From: Halomonas urmiana
GTDB lineage: Bacteria; Pseudomonadota; Gammaproteobacteria; Pseudomonadales; Halomonadaceae
Direction of reading: 5' to 3'
Assembly (NCBI RefSeq): GCF_005780185.1
Contig: NZ_VBUI01000016.1
Location: 41,833-105,832 of the forward strand
DNA length: 64,000 nucleotides
Shown: piece by piece, positions 45,740 through 55,112 of the stretch
Numbering within the stretch: position 1 is the first letter of the stretch
How the letters are laid out: every line of letters begins with the position of its first letter
The notes under the pieces: generated by a model
Told to the model about the DNA's origin: nothing
The model's input: only the letters and a program-made list of their open reading frames with translations
Database searches by the model: none
Translations under genes and position numbers: made by a program

Positions 45740-46324
45740 TCACTCTTCCGACGTCTCCTTTAGCGGTCCCCATGTCCCATCTTCTCGCCACCCCTTGCGG
45801 GAACGCTTGCGCCGTTCCTGCACGTCTTCTATCGCTGCTCGAGTGTCCTGCAGTGGGTCTTCCAGGGCATTGACGGGCCGGAACACCACCTCGGCCGGTG
45901 GTGCACCGTCGCGGTTGATGTGCTGGCGGATGCGCGAGACATCTTCCGTGCTGATCAGCGCCGGGGAGTCCAACATCGGATTCTTCTGGGTGACCAGGCG
46001 GCCGTCGTAACCCCAGCAGCGCTGCGGTACCTGGGAAACGGTCCAGCTCCGCCCTTGCCACTCCGCCGCCCGGCCATCCTCGACCAGCCTGAGACGATGA
46101 AGCGGTACCACGGCGGCAAGGCGACGGGAGTTGAGCACGATGCCCGTATCGCCCATGCGCACCCCGCCTTGATAGCGCCCGGCCTCAAGCGCTTTTTGCA
46201 CACGTCTGGGCTTATCGCTCGATTCCAGCACCCCCTGACCGCATAGGTGCAATATACCGTCGTCGTCGACCTGCTTGATGACCCAGGCCTTGATCGGTGT
46301 CTTCTTGAAGAGAGTGCGCATCAT
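45740..46324 (-). CDS. Unknown protein, tandem paralogue A
   Basis: 194 aa, soluble, no family recognised. The protein is mostly basic helix and strand with conserved-looking blocks GGVRMGDTGIVLNSRRLAAV, QVPQRCWGYDGRLVTQKNP and FRPVNALEDPLQDTRAAIED. The next gene to the right (46639) encodes a clear paralogue, collinear over its whole length apart from a one-residue gap, so the pair arose by tandem duplication of a ~0.9-kb unit that includes upstream DNA. The start was set at 46324 by alignment with the paralogue. Surrounded by REP-like repeats and next to pilin genes; function unknown. Confidence 0.75.
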   Translation of the reverse strand: MMRTLFKKTPIKAWVIKQVDDDGILHLCGQGVLESSDKPRRVQKALEAGRYQGGVRMGDTGIVLNSRRLAAVVPLHRLRLVEDGRAAEWQGRSWTVSQVPQRCWGYDGRLVTQKNPMLDSPALISTEDVSRIRQHINRDGAPPAEVVFRPVNALEDPLQDTRAAIEDVQERRKRSRKGWREDGTWGPLKETSEE

Positions 46325-46638
46325 GTGGGGCGGGTGACGTCCATATCGGTGACAGCGTGGGCATGCAGCGTGTCGAAGCGAGGCCGAGGGGCATGCTTAC
46401 ATGCCGGTCGACGGGTCGAACCGCAACACGCCGAATGGTTATGCTGAGGCTCGACGATCAAGGTTACCCCATGGCGCTATTCGCGTCACTGACGGACAAC
46501 TAGGGACAGGATCTCATTAACTCACGGGCGCCGAAGCGCGCTCGACCCGATTGCCTATTGCCGGGGAGGCCCCCGGCCTCCTTTCGCGAGCCGAAGTCGA
46601 AGAACCTTTCTCCATTGCCGTTGACAGCAACCAACAGA
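46325..46638. other. Intergenic gap between tandem paralogues
   Basis: No gene seen. It contains a stretch around 46465-46495 that matches DNA upstream of paralogue B near 47370-47400, showing the duplication covers the 5' region. It also has a degenerate REP-like copy at ~46501 and a GC hairpin (GGAGGCC / GGCCTCC, 46565-46581). Confidence 0.5.
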
Positions 46639-47220
46639 TCACTCCTCCGGCGGCTCGCCAAGTGGCCCCCAGGAGCCATCTTCCCGCCACCCTTTTTTGG
46701 TCCGCTTGCGCCGTTCCCGCACGTCCTTGATCGCCGCCTGCGTGTCCTGCAGTGGATCTTCCAGGGCATTGACGGGCCGGAACACCACCTCGCCTGGCGG
46801 TGTGCCGTCGCGGTTGATGTACTGGCCGAGGCACGAGACATCTTCCGTACTAATCAGCGCCGGGGAGTCCGATATCGGATTCTTCTGGGTGACCAGGCGG
46901 CCGTCGTAGTCCCAGCAGCGCTGCGGTACCTGGGAAATGGTCCAGCTGCGCCCTTGCCACTCCGCCTCCCGGCCGCCCTCTACCAGCCTGAGACGATGAA
47001 GCGGTACCACGGCGGCAAGGCGACGGGTGTTGAGTACGATGCCCGTATCGCCCATGCGCACCCCGCCCTGGTACTGCTCGAAATGAAGCGCCTGTCGTAC
47101 CTGCTTGGGTTTCTCGGTCGATTCCAGTATCCCCTGGCCGCACAGGTGCAGGGTCTCAGGGTCGATCTGCTTGATGACCCAGGCCTTGAGCGGTGCCTTC
47201 TTGAAGAGGTTGCGAATCAT
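46639..47220 (-). CDS. Unknown protein, tandem paralogue B
   Basis: 193 aa, paralogue of the protein at 45740; the two share long identical blocks such as LAAVVPLHRLRLVE, DSPALISTEDVS and VVFRPVNALEDPLQDT. The Met at 47220 aligns with the start of copy A; an in-frame extension to 47286 would run through the 19-bp hairpin and is not used. Divergence between the copies is spread along the gene, so the duplication is not recent and both copies appear to be kept. Function unknown. Confidence 0.75.
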   Translation of the reverse strand: MIRNLFKKAPLKAWVIKQIDPETLHLCGQGILESTEKPKQVRQALHFEQYQGGVRMGDTGIVLNTRRLAAVVPLHRLRLVEGGREAEWQGRSWTISQVPQRCWDYDGRLVTQKNPISDSPALISTEDVSCLGQYINRDGTPPGEVVFRPVNALEDPLQDTQAAIKDVRERRKRTKKGWREDGSWGPLGEPPEE

Positions 47221-47254
47221 ATGGGGGCTGGCAGCTTCCAGGACGATGAGCGAG

Positions 47255-47295
47255 AGTACCTTCGTGCGCTGCGTACCGCAGCGCACGAAGGTACT
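47255..47295. repeat. Perfect 19-bp inverted repeat with 3-base loop
   Basis: Arms AGTACCTTCGTGCGCTGCG and its exact complement around TAC, 35 bases upstream of paralogue B. There is no T-run on either side. It is much longer than a normal terminator stem and is absent at the equivalent place of copy A. Possible roles are a regulator site, an mRNA leader structure or a small mobile-element footprint. Confidence 0.8.
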
Positions 47296-47466
47296 GTCCT
47301 CCTAACCCTTGTCCTGTGGGAAGGGGGCAGCTACCTCGCTGGCCGCGAACTTCCGTGCTCGAAGATGATAGGCCATGGCGCTACCCACGTCATTGACGGG
47401 CATAGGCCAGCCCCCATGGCTGGCTATCCGGTTCGCGGAGTGTCCCGGTTGGGGCTTTCGCGTCGC

Positions 47467-48021
47467 TTAGCACTCGGGTCGGTCGGACTCCACGCGGACG
47501 CGGCCGACGTTGTTGACGATGATGCTGGCGCCTTCATCCAGTCGTCCGCAGAGGCGGAATGTACCGTTATGACCCCCGGAGCGACCCAGTGCCTTGTAGC
47601 GCACCGGTCGATCATCGTTGCGATAGGTCAAGGAGGGCAGCCGGCTCTCGCCGAAGGTGCGCAGCAGCGTATCCCCTGTCTCGCCTTGACCCTCGAAGAC
47701 GGCCAGCGAGGCCCGCCAGGCGTCTCCCTCGGCATTGTTGCTGATCTGGCAGTGGGTCATGTCGAGGGAGGGGCAGAGGGTGGCGGTGGTGCGGCGGGTA
47801 ATGGCCGCGCTGCGGGTCAGCGCCAATGCCGTCTTGATCCGCATCACCTCGGCCGCCACCTCATTTCTTGCCGTGAACTGCTGGAAGTTAGGAAGACCGA
47901 TCGTTGCGATAATGACGAGCACGGCGATGGCGACGAGCAGCTCGATCAGCGTCAGCCCGCGCTGACGAGAAGACCAAGAAGCATGCGAAGGGGACAAATA
48001 GACGCGGACGACAGGGTGCAC
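47467..48021 (-). CDS. FimT/GspH-like pseudopilin, stand-alone
   Basis: 184 aa. Leader ends SSRQRG, then LTLIELLVAIAVLVIIATIG, with Glu at +5. The globular part (VMRIKTALALTRSAAITRR) and a C-terminal pair of cysteines follow the FimT/FimU pattern. It is GC-rich like the chromosome, unlike the pilin operon at 42.3-45.5 kb, and points the other way. It may be an older resident minor pilin. Confidence 0.87.
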   Translation of the reverse strand: MHPVVRVYLSPSHASWSSRQRGLTLIELLVAIAVLVIIATIGLPNFQQFTARNEVAAEVMRIKTALALTRSAAITRRTTATLCPSLDMTHCQISNNAEGDAWRASLAVFEGQGETGDTLLRTFGESRLPSLTYRNDDRPVRYKALGRSGGHNGTFRLCGRLDEGASIIVNNVGRVRVESDRPEC

Positions 48022-48230
48022 GATGCTCTCCCGGCGATGGCCTGAGCGGTGGGGTCACTCTTCAGGCTAGCCGGGCGGGCTATCTCCGCCGTAGGCGATA
48101 TCGTACAGGCGTTGTGCGCCAGAAGAAGGACGAGGGCAGCGTGTTCCTCGCCTTGTGGCGCTCTTGTCGTCGCTGGGAGAGCGGCCGATCGCGGTCGGAG
48201 AACAGAGCCAGCAACCGGCCTGGCTGGCCC

Positions 48231-48512
48231 CTAGTCGTCCTTGTTCTGCTCTCGCTGCTCTTCGTGTTGTTCTGAAAGGTACTTGTCCCGGTGGTCGCCG
48301 GAGCAGAACCAATCGCCCTTTTCGCGCAGGGCGTCGTCCTCGGGCAGGTGCACCTGGCACCAGCGGCAGCGCACCATGCGGTTGCCCGACGCCTCGCCCT
48401 CTTGCTGGGGGCCTTCCCGGTCCAGTTTCCATTCGCGATACATGCGGTAGAGCTTCAGGCCGGCGAAGAACAGCACGGCGAAGATGATCAGGCGAATCAG
48501 CAACAGGTTCAT
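48231..48512 (-). CDS. PP0621-family small membrane protein
   Basis: 93 aa. One N-terminal membrane helix (LLLIRLIIFAVLFFAGL) followed by a basic stretch, then a zinc-ribbon-like part with CRWCQVHLPEDDAL and FCSGDHRDKYL (four Cys/His). This matches the PP0621 family of unknown function. Start at 48512; an in-frame extension to 48710 overlaps the divergent nadE leader and start. Confidence 0.8.
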   Translation of the reverse strand: MNLLLIRLIIFAVLFFAGLKLYRMYREWKLDREGPQQEGEASGNRMVRCRWCQVHLPEDDALREKGDWFCSGDHRDKYLSEQHEEQREQNKDD

Positions 48513-48613
48513 TCCTTGTGAGTCTCCCTGGTAGGGGTGGCCGGCTTTGCCACTCGGCCGCCCTTGCGGGACAATGGCGACTATCCATCGATTCTCGAGA
48601 GATTTCCAAGCCC

Positions 48614-50245
48614 ATGCAAGACCTGACCCTGGTGATGGCGCAGCTCGACCCGCTGGTCGGTGACGTTCCCGGCAATGCCGACCTCGCCATCGAGACGGTA
48701 CGCGAGGCACGCATCGAGCATGGTGCCGATATCGTGGTGCTGCCCGAGCTCTTCCTGACCGGCTATCCGCCGGAAGACCTGCTGCTGCGGCCCTCCATGG
48801 AGGCCCGCCTGCGCCACGCCCGCGCCCGCATGGCCGAAAAGATGGCCCGCGACGTCATGGTCATCGTCGGCTATCCGGGGCGTCGGGAGGGGCAGAACTG
48901 GAACTTGGCCGGCGTGCTCTACAACGGCGAGTGGCTCGGCGAGTACGCCAAGCAGGCGCTGCCTAACTACGAGGTGTTCGACGAGCAGCGCTACTTCGCC
49001 ACCGGCAGCCAGCCGCTGGTGATCGAGCACAAGGGCGCCAAGCTCGGCATCCTGATCTGCGAGGACATCTGGAGCGAGGCGCCGGTGTACCAGGCGCGAG
49101 ACGCCGGCGCCGAGATCCTCGTCACCCTGAACGCCTCGCCGTTCCACCAGGACAAGCCCGCGGAGCGGCTGGCACTGCTCGAGGCGCGGGCCCGCGAGGT
49201 GGAGCGGCCCATCGTCTACGTCAACCAGATCGGCGGCCAGGACGAGCTGGTCTTCGATGGCGGCTCGGCCTGCGTCGATGCCCAGGGCGAGCTGATGGTC
49301 CAGGCCCCGCACTGGGCGGTGGGCCTGATGCCGGTCGCCTTCGTGCGCGAGCAGGGGCGCTGGGTGCCGCGCGCCGGCGAGACCGAGCCCGAGGTGGCGC
49401 CGGAAGAGAACCTCTATTGTGCGCTGGTCACCGGGCTTCGCGACTACGTCAACAAGAGCGGTTTCGAGGGCGTGGTGCTGGGGCTCTCCGGCGGCATCGA
49501 CTCGGCGCTGTCGCTGGCCATCGCCGTCGATGCCCTGGGGCCCCAGCGGGTCCACGCGGTGATGATGCCCTACCACTACACGGCGGACATCTCGAAGCAG
49601 GACGCCGCCGAGCAGGCCGAGCTGCTCGGGGTCGACTACGAGGTGCTACCCATCGAGCCGATGGTCGAGGCCTTCATGACGACCCTCTCCGAGAGCTTCG
49701 CTGGCACCGCGCGCGATACCACCGAGGAGAACCTGCAGTCGCGCTGCCGTGGCGTGCTGCTGATGGCGATCTCCAACAAGAAGGGCCTGATGGTGCTGAC
49801 CACCGGCAACAAGAGCGAGATGGCAGTCGGCTATGCCACCCTCTACGGCGACATGGTCGGCGGCTACAACGCCATCAAAGACGTCTACAAGACCTGGGTC
49901 TATCGCCTGGCCCGCTGGCGCAACACCGAGTCGCCGGCGATCCCCGAGCGGGTCATCGAGCGGCCGCCCTCCGCCGAGCTGGCCCCCGACCAGCAGGACA
50001 GCGACAGCCTGCCGGACTACGACGTGCTCGACGCCATCCTGGTGCGCTACATCGAAGGCGATATGAGCGCCGAGGCGATCATCGCGGCGGGCTTCGACCG
50101 CGATGACGTCTACAAGGTGGTCAAGCTGGTGGATCGCTGCGAGTACAAGCGCCGCCAGGCCCCGGTGGGGGTGCGCGTCACCCGCCGCGGCTTCGGCCGC
50201 GATCGCCGCTATCCCATCGTCAACGGCTGGCAGCCGGGAGACTGA
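48614..50245 (+). CDS. nadE: Glutamine-dependent NAD+ synthetase
   Basis: 543 aa fusion. N-terminal carbon-nitrogen hydrolase (glutaminase) domain with the catalytic triad Glu in VVLPELFLTGYPPED, Lys in AKQALPNYEVF and Cys in LICEDIW. C-terminal NAD synthase domain with the PP-loop GLSGGIDSAL and TTGNKSEMAVGYATLYGD. It turns deamido-NAD into NAD. The ATG at 48614 chosen by the N-terminal fold; a reading from 48518 adds an unlikely leader. Confidence 0.95.
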   Translation: MQDLTLVMAQLDPLVGDVPGNADLAIETVREARIEHGADIVVLPELFLTGYPPEDLLLRPSMEARLRHARARMAEKMARDVMVIVGYPGRREGQNWNLAGVLYNGEWLGEYAKQALPNYEVFDEQRYFATGSQPLVIEHKGAKLGILICEDIWSEAPVYQARDAGAEILVTLNASPFHQDKPAERLALLEARAREVERPIVYVNQIGGQDELVFDGGSACVDAQGELMVQAPHWAVGLMPVAFVREQGRWVPRAGETEPEVAPEENLYCALVTGLRDYVNKSGFEGVVLGLSGGIDSALSLAIAVDALGPQRVHAVMMPYHYTADISKQDAAEQAELLGVDYEVLPIEPMVEAFMTTLSESFAGTARDTTEENLQSRCRGVLLMAISNKKGLMVLTTGNKSEMAVGYATLYGDMVGGYNAIKDVYKTWVYRLARWRNTESPAIPERVIERPPSAELAPDQQDSDSLPDYDVLDAILVRYIEGDMSAEAIIAAGFDRDDVYKVVKLVDRCEYKRRQAPVGVRVTRRGFGRDRRYPIVNGWQPGD

Positions 50246-50274
50246 AGCGGGCAGATTGACCCGGGGGCCATTTC

Positions 50275-52122
50275 TCAGGGGTTGTGCAGGGCCGCGGGTG
50301 GTGAGCACAAGCGCCAGGTATTGCGCCCGGAGGTCTTGGCGCGGTACATCGCCGCGTCGGCGGCCTGGAGCAGGCTGTCGCCATCGCTGCCGTCTGCCGG
50401 GAAAATGGCGACGCCCACCGAGACGCCGATCGTCACCGGCGTGTCCCCGATAACGAAGGGGGTTGTCAGCGCCTCGACCACATTGGAGGCCACCCTGGCG
50501 GCGTTATCCACCGCCTGGATGGGGGCCACCACGATCACGAACTCGTCGCCGCCCAGCCGCGCCAGCATGTCCTCGGCGCGCAGGTTGGCCTGCAGGCGTT
50601 CGCTGACGGCCTGCAGGAGCCTGTCTCCTGCCTGGTGGCCGAGCGTGTCGTTGACCTCCTTGAAGTGATCCAGGTCCATGAAGAGGACCGCCAACGGCTT
50701 GCCGGTGAGGCGCGACTGGCGAATGGCACGCTCCAGGTGCTGCTCCAGCTGGGCGCGGTTGGAGAGGCCGGTGAGCTCATCGTGAAGCGCCTGGTGGCGC
50801 ACCACCTCCTCGGCGGCTCTCTGCTCGGTGACGTCGTTGAAGATGTGGATATAGCGCAGCGTTTCGCCGTCGCCGTTGCGTACGGCACTGACGGTCTGTA
50901 GCGCTACCAGGATATCGCCATTGGCGCAGCGGTAGCGGACCTCGCCCTGCCAGGTCCCGTTTTCTTCCAGGTGTTTCAGGCCATGTTTCAGCCACGCTGA
51001 GCAGTCGGTGTGCCAGGCCAGCAGGGCCTTCATCGGCCGCCCGATCAGTGCCCGAGCGGCGTAGCCCAGGTGGCTGGCAAAGGCCGGGTTGGCATCGATG
51101 ATGGTATGGCTTGGGCTGGTGATGGCGATCGCCTCGTGAGCGCTGCGAAAGACGCTGGCGGCCAGGCGAAGTTTCTGCCCCGAGGCTTCCAGTTCACGGG
51201 CCTGCCTGTCCACCCGAGCCAGCAGGGGGTGCAGGGCACTGCTGACCACCCAGGTGCCTCCCAGTGCCAGCAAGAGGATGGCCAGCGCTGGCCACAGCAG
51301 TAGCTGCAGGGCCTCGTTGTGAAAGCGTTGTGACGGCACCGCCACCAGCAGTTCCCAGCCCCGATCCCCCAGGGCGGCCTCGAGGGTGACTTGAACCGTC
51401 TCCTCGCGGCTGTCCAGGGAATCGAAGCGACTGATGACTGGCCCCTCCGGTCCCAGCATGAGCGTCTGCTGGCCGCTGTTGGTGCGCAGCCGCACCTTGG
51501 CGCCTTCGCCGAAGCGCTGCGTATTGGCCAGCAGGGCCAGCAGCGATTCGGCCTGAAAGAAGGCGATATCTCGGCCGAGGCGCTCTCCTTCAGGAGTGAC
51601 GATCGGCGAGCAGCTTTGCACCAGCACGTCCCTTTGCCCCAGTAGGTAGAGTCGGCAGGGGTAGCCTTCCTGCGGATCGTGAGATGGCATCACGTCGGCC
51701 GGGGTCTTGCCGATTCGCGAGACGACCTGGCCGTCGGGGCCCTGTCGGATCAGGCCGACCATGTCCGGTGCCTGGGCCATGGCATCGGCCAGGCGGGGCG
51801 TGGTGAAATCCGATAGGGCTTGCCGCGAGATGTCTCCGCGGGCATAGGCGGCGAGGCGGTCGCGAATCTCCGTGCGCCCGCTGAGCTGGCGGGTAATATC
51901 CTGATAGCGCTTGAACTGATGGTGGAGGACCTCCGCCTGGGTCTCGGCGCTGAGCTGACTGATACGTTCGATGCCGCTACGCGCGGCATGATAGAAGGGC
52001 AGGGCGGTGATCAGTCCGGCCAGCAGGGCAGTGGCCAGGATGCCCAGCGCGGCCAGGGACCTGATGCGCAGGTGAAGGCGACGGATATTGCGCGTCGATG
52101 ATGAAGCGGGGGGTGGCGTCAT
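50275..52122 (-). CDS. Membrane diguanylate cyclase (sensor - PAS - GGDEF)
   Basis: 615 aa. Membrane segments at about residues 22-45 and 275-297 bracket a ~230-residue periplasmic sensor region. A cytoplasmic PAS domain (~320-430) follows, then a GGDEF domain with intact active site ARLGGDEF (~525) and an RxxD inhibitory site (RAED) five residues before it. It should make cyclic di-GMP under product feedback. No EAL domain. Convergent with nadE. Signal unknown. Confidence 0.93.
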   Translation of the reverse strand: MTPPPASSSTRNIRRLHLRIRSLAALGILATALLAGLITALPFYHAARSGIERISQLSAETQAEVLHHQFKRYQDITRQLSGRTEIRDRLAAYARGDISRQALSDFTTPRLADAMAQAPDMVGLIRQGPDGQVVSRIGKTPADVMPSHDPQEGYPCRLYLLGQRDVLVQSCSPIVTPEGERLGRDIAFFQAESLLALLANTQRFGEGAKVRLRTNSGQQTLMLGPEGPVISRFDSLDSREETVQVTLEAALGDRGWELLVAVPSQRFHNEALQLLLWPALAILLLALGGTWVVSSALHPLLARVDRQARELEASGQKLRLAASVFRSAHEAIAITSPSHTIIDANPAFASHLGYAARALIGRPMKALLAWHTDCSAWLKHGLKHLEENGTWQGEVRYRCANGDILVALQTVSAVRNGDGETLRYIHIFNDVTEQRAAEEVVRHQALHDELTGLSNRAQLEQHLERAIRQSRLTGKPLAVLFMDLDHFKEVNDTLGHQAGDRLLQAVSERLQANLRAEDMLARLGGDEFVIVVAPIQAVDNAARVASNVVEALTTPFVIGDTPVTIGVSVGVAIFPADGSDGDSLLQAADAAMYRAKTSGRNTWRLCSPPAALHNP

Positions 52123-52274
52123 GGGGCTCGGGGCGGCATGTCCCGTTGAGTAGGGCGTACGACCATTAGGATTTTTTCAAGGATACCCGTTCGGTGCTTG
52201 CCGGGCACCGTCGGGCTTCAACGAACCGCCCCCCGCCAGCTCGGTTGGTGGGGGGCAACGACGTGGCGCAGGGG

Positions 52275-53087
52275 TCAGGCCGAGAGGGATTCGGCCTTGA
52301 CGTGCTGCGGCTGGAAAGTGCGGCCGCGCAGCCGCTCGTGGTTCGGGGCGTTGTCGATCAGCACCTGCAGGGTCTCGCGGGCCCGATCACGCATGCCGAG
52401 GCCCAGGTAGCCCTCGACCATCGTCGCCAGGGCGTCGCGGCTGGCTTCTGTCTGTGGATAGTGCTCTAGCACCCAGCGGCCGCGCTCCACGGCGGCGAGA
52501 TAGGCGCCCTTGCGCAGGTAGAAATCGGCCACGTGCAGCTCGTGGCGCGCCAGCACGTTGCGCAGGTAGACGATGCGCTGCTGGGCGTCCGGGGCGTACT
52601 GGCTGCTCGGGTAGCGCTGGATCAGCTCGCTGAAGTCGGCGTAGGCGTCGCGGGTGGCGCCCAGGTCACGCTTGGAGATGTCGACCACCCGCAGGCGCTC
52701 CAGGCTGAAGCGGCCCGCCTGCCAGGCGGCCAGGCCACGCATGTAGTAGGCGTAGTCGACCTGGGGATGATCCGGATGCAGGCGGATGAAGCGGCTCGCT
52801 GCGGCCCGGGCGTTCTCCCAGTCGTCGGTCTGGTAGTAGGCGTAGATCAGTTCCAGCTGGGCCTGCTGGGCGTGCTCGCCGAAGGGGAAGCGGGTGTCGA
52901 TGGCCTCGAGCCGGTTGATCGCCGTGGTGTAGCTGCTCTCTTCGAGGGCCTCGCGTCCCTCTTCGTAGAGCTGGCGTTCGGCGACGCCGTCGAGTTCCTC
53001 TTCCTCGGGGGTGCCGGCACAGCCAGCCAGCAGAGCGCCGGCCAGCATCAGAACGGCCAGGCGAGCGGGGGAGGTGATAACGCGCAT
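52275..53087 (-). CDS. bamD: Outer-membrane assembly lipoprotein BamD
   Basis: 270 aa. Lipoprotein signal with lipobox LLAGC at residues ~18-22, then TPR-type repeats (YTTAINRLEAIDTRFPFGEH; WENARAAASRFIRLHPDHP; HVADFYLRKGAYLAAVERG). Essential partner of BamA in outer-membrane protein insertion. Start at 53087; the upstream in-frame Met at 53147 would put the signal peptide too far in. Divergent from rluD, the conserved arrangement. Confidence 0.95.
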   Translation of the reverse strand: MRVITSPARLAVLMLAGALLAGCAGTPEEEELDGVAERQLYEEGREALEESSYTTAINRLEAIDTRFPFGEHAQQAQLELIYAYYQTDDWENARAAASRFIRLHPDHPQVDYAYYMRGLAAWQAGRFSLERLRVVDISKRDLGATRDAYADFSELIQRYPSSQYAPDAQQRIVYLRNVLARHELHVADFYLRKGAYLAAVERGRWVLEHYPQTEASRDALATMVEGYLGLGMRDRARETLQVLIDNAPNHERLRGRTFQPQHVKAESLSA

Positions 53088-53212
53088 CGTGATCCTCGTG
53101 TCTAACAACCCGGGCGGCCGTGATAGAATCGGCCGATATCCGCCCACTATAAAGCACCTTGCGGCGAAACGCAGTCATCGCACCCGGTGCGCACGGAGCC
53201 CCGTTCCGACCC

Positions 53213-54172
53213 ATGTCCCAGACCCTCGAAGCCCAGCACCGCGTTCCCGAACGCATGGCGGGCCTGCGCCTCGACCAGGCCGCCGCCGAGCTCTTCGCCG
53301 ACTTTTCCCGGGAGCGGCTCAAGTCCTGGATCAAGAGCGGCGCCCTGACCCTCGATGGCCAGCCGGCCAAGCCCAAGGACAAGGTCTACGGTGGCGAGGC
53401 CCTGGCGCTCGCCGCCGAGATCGAGGACGACACCCGCTTCGAGCCCGAGGACATCCCGCTGACGGTGGTGTACGAGGACGAGGCGGTGCTGGTGATCGAC
53501 AAGCCGCCCGGCCTGGTGGTCCATCCCGCGGCCGGCAATCCCGACGGCACCCTGCTCAACGCCCTGCTGCACCACGCTCCCGGGCTGGCGGCGATTCCCC
53601 GGGCGGGCATCGTGCATCGCCTGGACAAGGACACCAGCGGCCTGATGGTGGTGGCCAAGACTCTGCCGGCCCAGACGGCGCTGGTCGAGCAGCTGCAGGC
53701 GCGCAGCGTGTCGCGGGAATACGATGCCGTGGTGGTCGGCGTGATGACCGCCGGCGGCACCGTGGACGCCCCCATCGGCCGCCACCCGCGCGACCGCAAG
53801 CGTCAGGCGGTAAACGCCTCGGGCAAGCCGGCGGTGACTCACTATCGGGTGGTCGAACGCTTTCGCGCCCACACCCACGTGCGCTGCAAACTCGAGACCG
53901 GCCGCACCCACCAGATCCGCGTCCACATGGCTCACGTGCGCTATCCGCTGATCGGCGACCCCGTCTATGGGGGGCGTCTCAAGCTGCCGGCCGGCGCGGA
54001 CGATCAGTTGAAGGAGATCCTGCGCGAATTCCCGCGTCAGGCGCTGCATGCCCGTAAGCTGGCCTTCGTGCACCCGGAAAGCGGCGAGCGGATGGCCTTC
54101 CGCGCACCGCTGCCGGACGACCTGCTGATGCTGCTCGACTTCCTGCGCGAAGACGGCGAGACCATGCGCTAA
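53213..54172 (+). CDS. rluD: 23S rRNA pseudouridine(1911/1915/1917) synthase RluD
   Basis: 319 aa. N-terminal S4 domain ([20 protein letters not shown]) then the RluA-type catalytic core with the active Asp in [14 protein letters not shown] and the [14 protein letters not shown] motif. Modifies helix 69 of 23S rRNA. The Met at 53213 follows the usual length. pgeF starts 10 bases after the stop. Confidence 0.95.
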   Translation: MSQTLEAQHRVPERMAGLRLDQAAAELFADFSRERLKSWIKSGALTLDGQPAKPKDKVYGGEALALAAEIEDDTRFEPEDIPLTVVYEDEAVLVIDKPPGLVVHPAAGNPDGTLLNALLHHAPGLAAIPRAGIVHRLDKDTSGLMVVAKTLPAQTALVEQLQARSVSREYDAVVVGVMTAGGTVDAPIGRHPRDRKRQAVNASGKPAVTHYRVVERFRAHTHVRCKLETGRTHQIRVHMAHVRYPLIGDPVYGGRLKLPAGADDQLKEILREFPRQALHARKLAFVHPESGERMAFRAPLPDDLLMLLDFLREDGETMR

Positions 54173-54182
54173 GGACCCCCTG

Positions 54183-54938
54183 ATGAGCGATACCTTCGAC
54201 CTGCGCCCGACGCCGATCCTGCCCGATTGGCCCGCTCCGGAGAACGTCGGGGCCTTCGTCACCACCCGCGAGACCGGTCCCAGCCAGGGCGCCTTCGCCG
54301 CCTTCAACGCGGCCGATCATGTGGGCGATAACCCGGATCACGTGGCGCTGTGCCGTCGTCAGCTAGAGAAGGAGGTCGGCGACGACCGTCCGCTGCTGTG
54401 GCTCGATCAGGTGCACGGCGCCCGGGTGCAGCAGGCCTACTCCGATGCTCGGCCCGAGGCGGATGCCGCCGTGGCCATGAGCCGCGACTACGCCTGCGTG
54501 GTGCTCACCGCCGACTGTCTGCCGATCTTTCTCTGCGACCGCCACGGCACCCGCGTGGCGGCCATCCATGCGGGCTGGCGCGGGCTCGCCGGCGGCGTGA
54601 TCGAGGCGACGGTTGGAGCGATGGGGCTGCCCCCGGAGGCGCTGATGGCTTGGCTGGGCCCGGCCATCTCCAACGCCCAGTTCGAGGTCGGGCCCGAGGT
54701 GCAACAGGCCTTCGTCGGCGTGCACCCCGAGGCCGAGGCGGCCTTCGACCCGAGTCCCTATCGGCTCGGTCACTACATGGCCGACCTCTATAAGCTCGCC
54801 CGGCTGCGCCTGGAGCGCCTCGGCGTGTCGCATATCAGCGGCGGCCACTTCTGCACCGCCTGCGAATCGCGCTTCTACTCCCATCGCCGCGACGACGGCA
54901 AGACGGGAAGAATGGCCAGCGTGATCTGGTTGCGCTGA
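54183..54938 (+). CDS. pgeF: YfiH/LACC1-family purine nucleoside phosphorylase (PgeF)
   Basis: 251 aa. Catalytic zinc ligands in LDQVHGARV, LTADCLPIFL and IHAGWRGLAGG. The family (once called multicopper polyphenol oxidase) has purine nucleoside phosphorylase/adenosine deaminase activity and is linked to peptidoglycan-precursor editing in E. coli (PgeF). Translationally close to rluD, the usual bamD/rluD-pgeF-clpB order. Confidence 0.93.
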   Translation: MSDTFDLRPTPILPDWPAPENVGAFVTTRETGPSQGAFAAFNAADHVGDNPDHVALCRRQLEKEVGDDRPLLWLDQVHGARVQQAYSDARPEADAAVAMSRDYACVVLTADCLPIFLCDRHGTRVAAIHAGWRGLAGGVIEATVGAMGLPPEALMAWLGPAISNAQFEVGPEVQQAFVGVHPEAEAAFDPSPYRLGHYMADLYKLARLRLERLGVSHISGGHFCTACESRFYSHRRDDGKTGRMASVIWLR

Positions 54939-55012
54939 AAGCAGCGCCGAGCGCCGAGCTGCAAGCGCCAAGACCCCCCTCGGCTTGCTCTCTGCGCTTT
55001 CGAGCTATCCTG

Positions 55013-55073
55013 GCTTGGCCGCTTGGCCGCTTGGCCGCTTGGCCGCTTGGCCGCTTGGCCGCTTGGCCGCTTG
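55013..55073. repeat. Octamer tandem repeat (GCTTGGCC)n
   Basis: Seven perfect copies of GCTTGGCC plus a partial eighth (GCTTG), in the 276-base gap between pgeF and clpB, about 40 bases upstream of the heat-shock promoter. Such perfect short repeats gain and lose units by slippage. The unit is also self-complementary in part (GGCC). Confidence 0.95.
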
Positions 55074-55112
55074 ATCAGCGTCAACTCGTCGCGCCCTTTC
55101 CCTGGCCGGCGA

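Noticed and set aside
55013..55073. Octamer repeat as a CRISPR array
   Set aside because: Units are contiguous with no spacers, so it is a simple tandem repeat.
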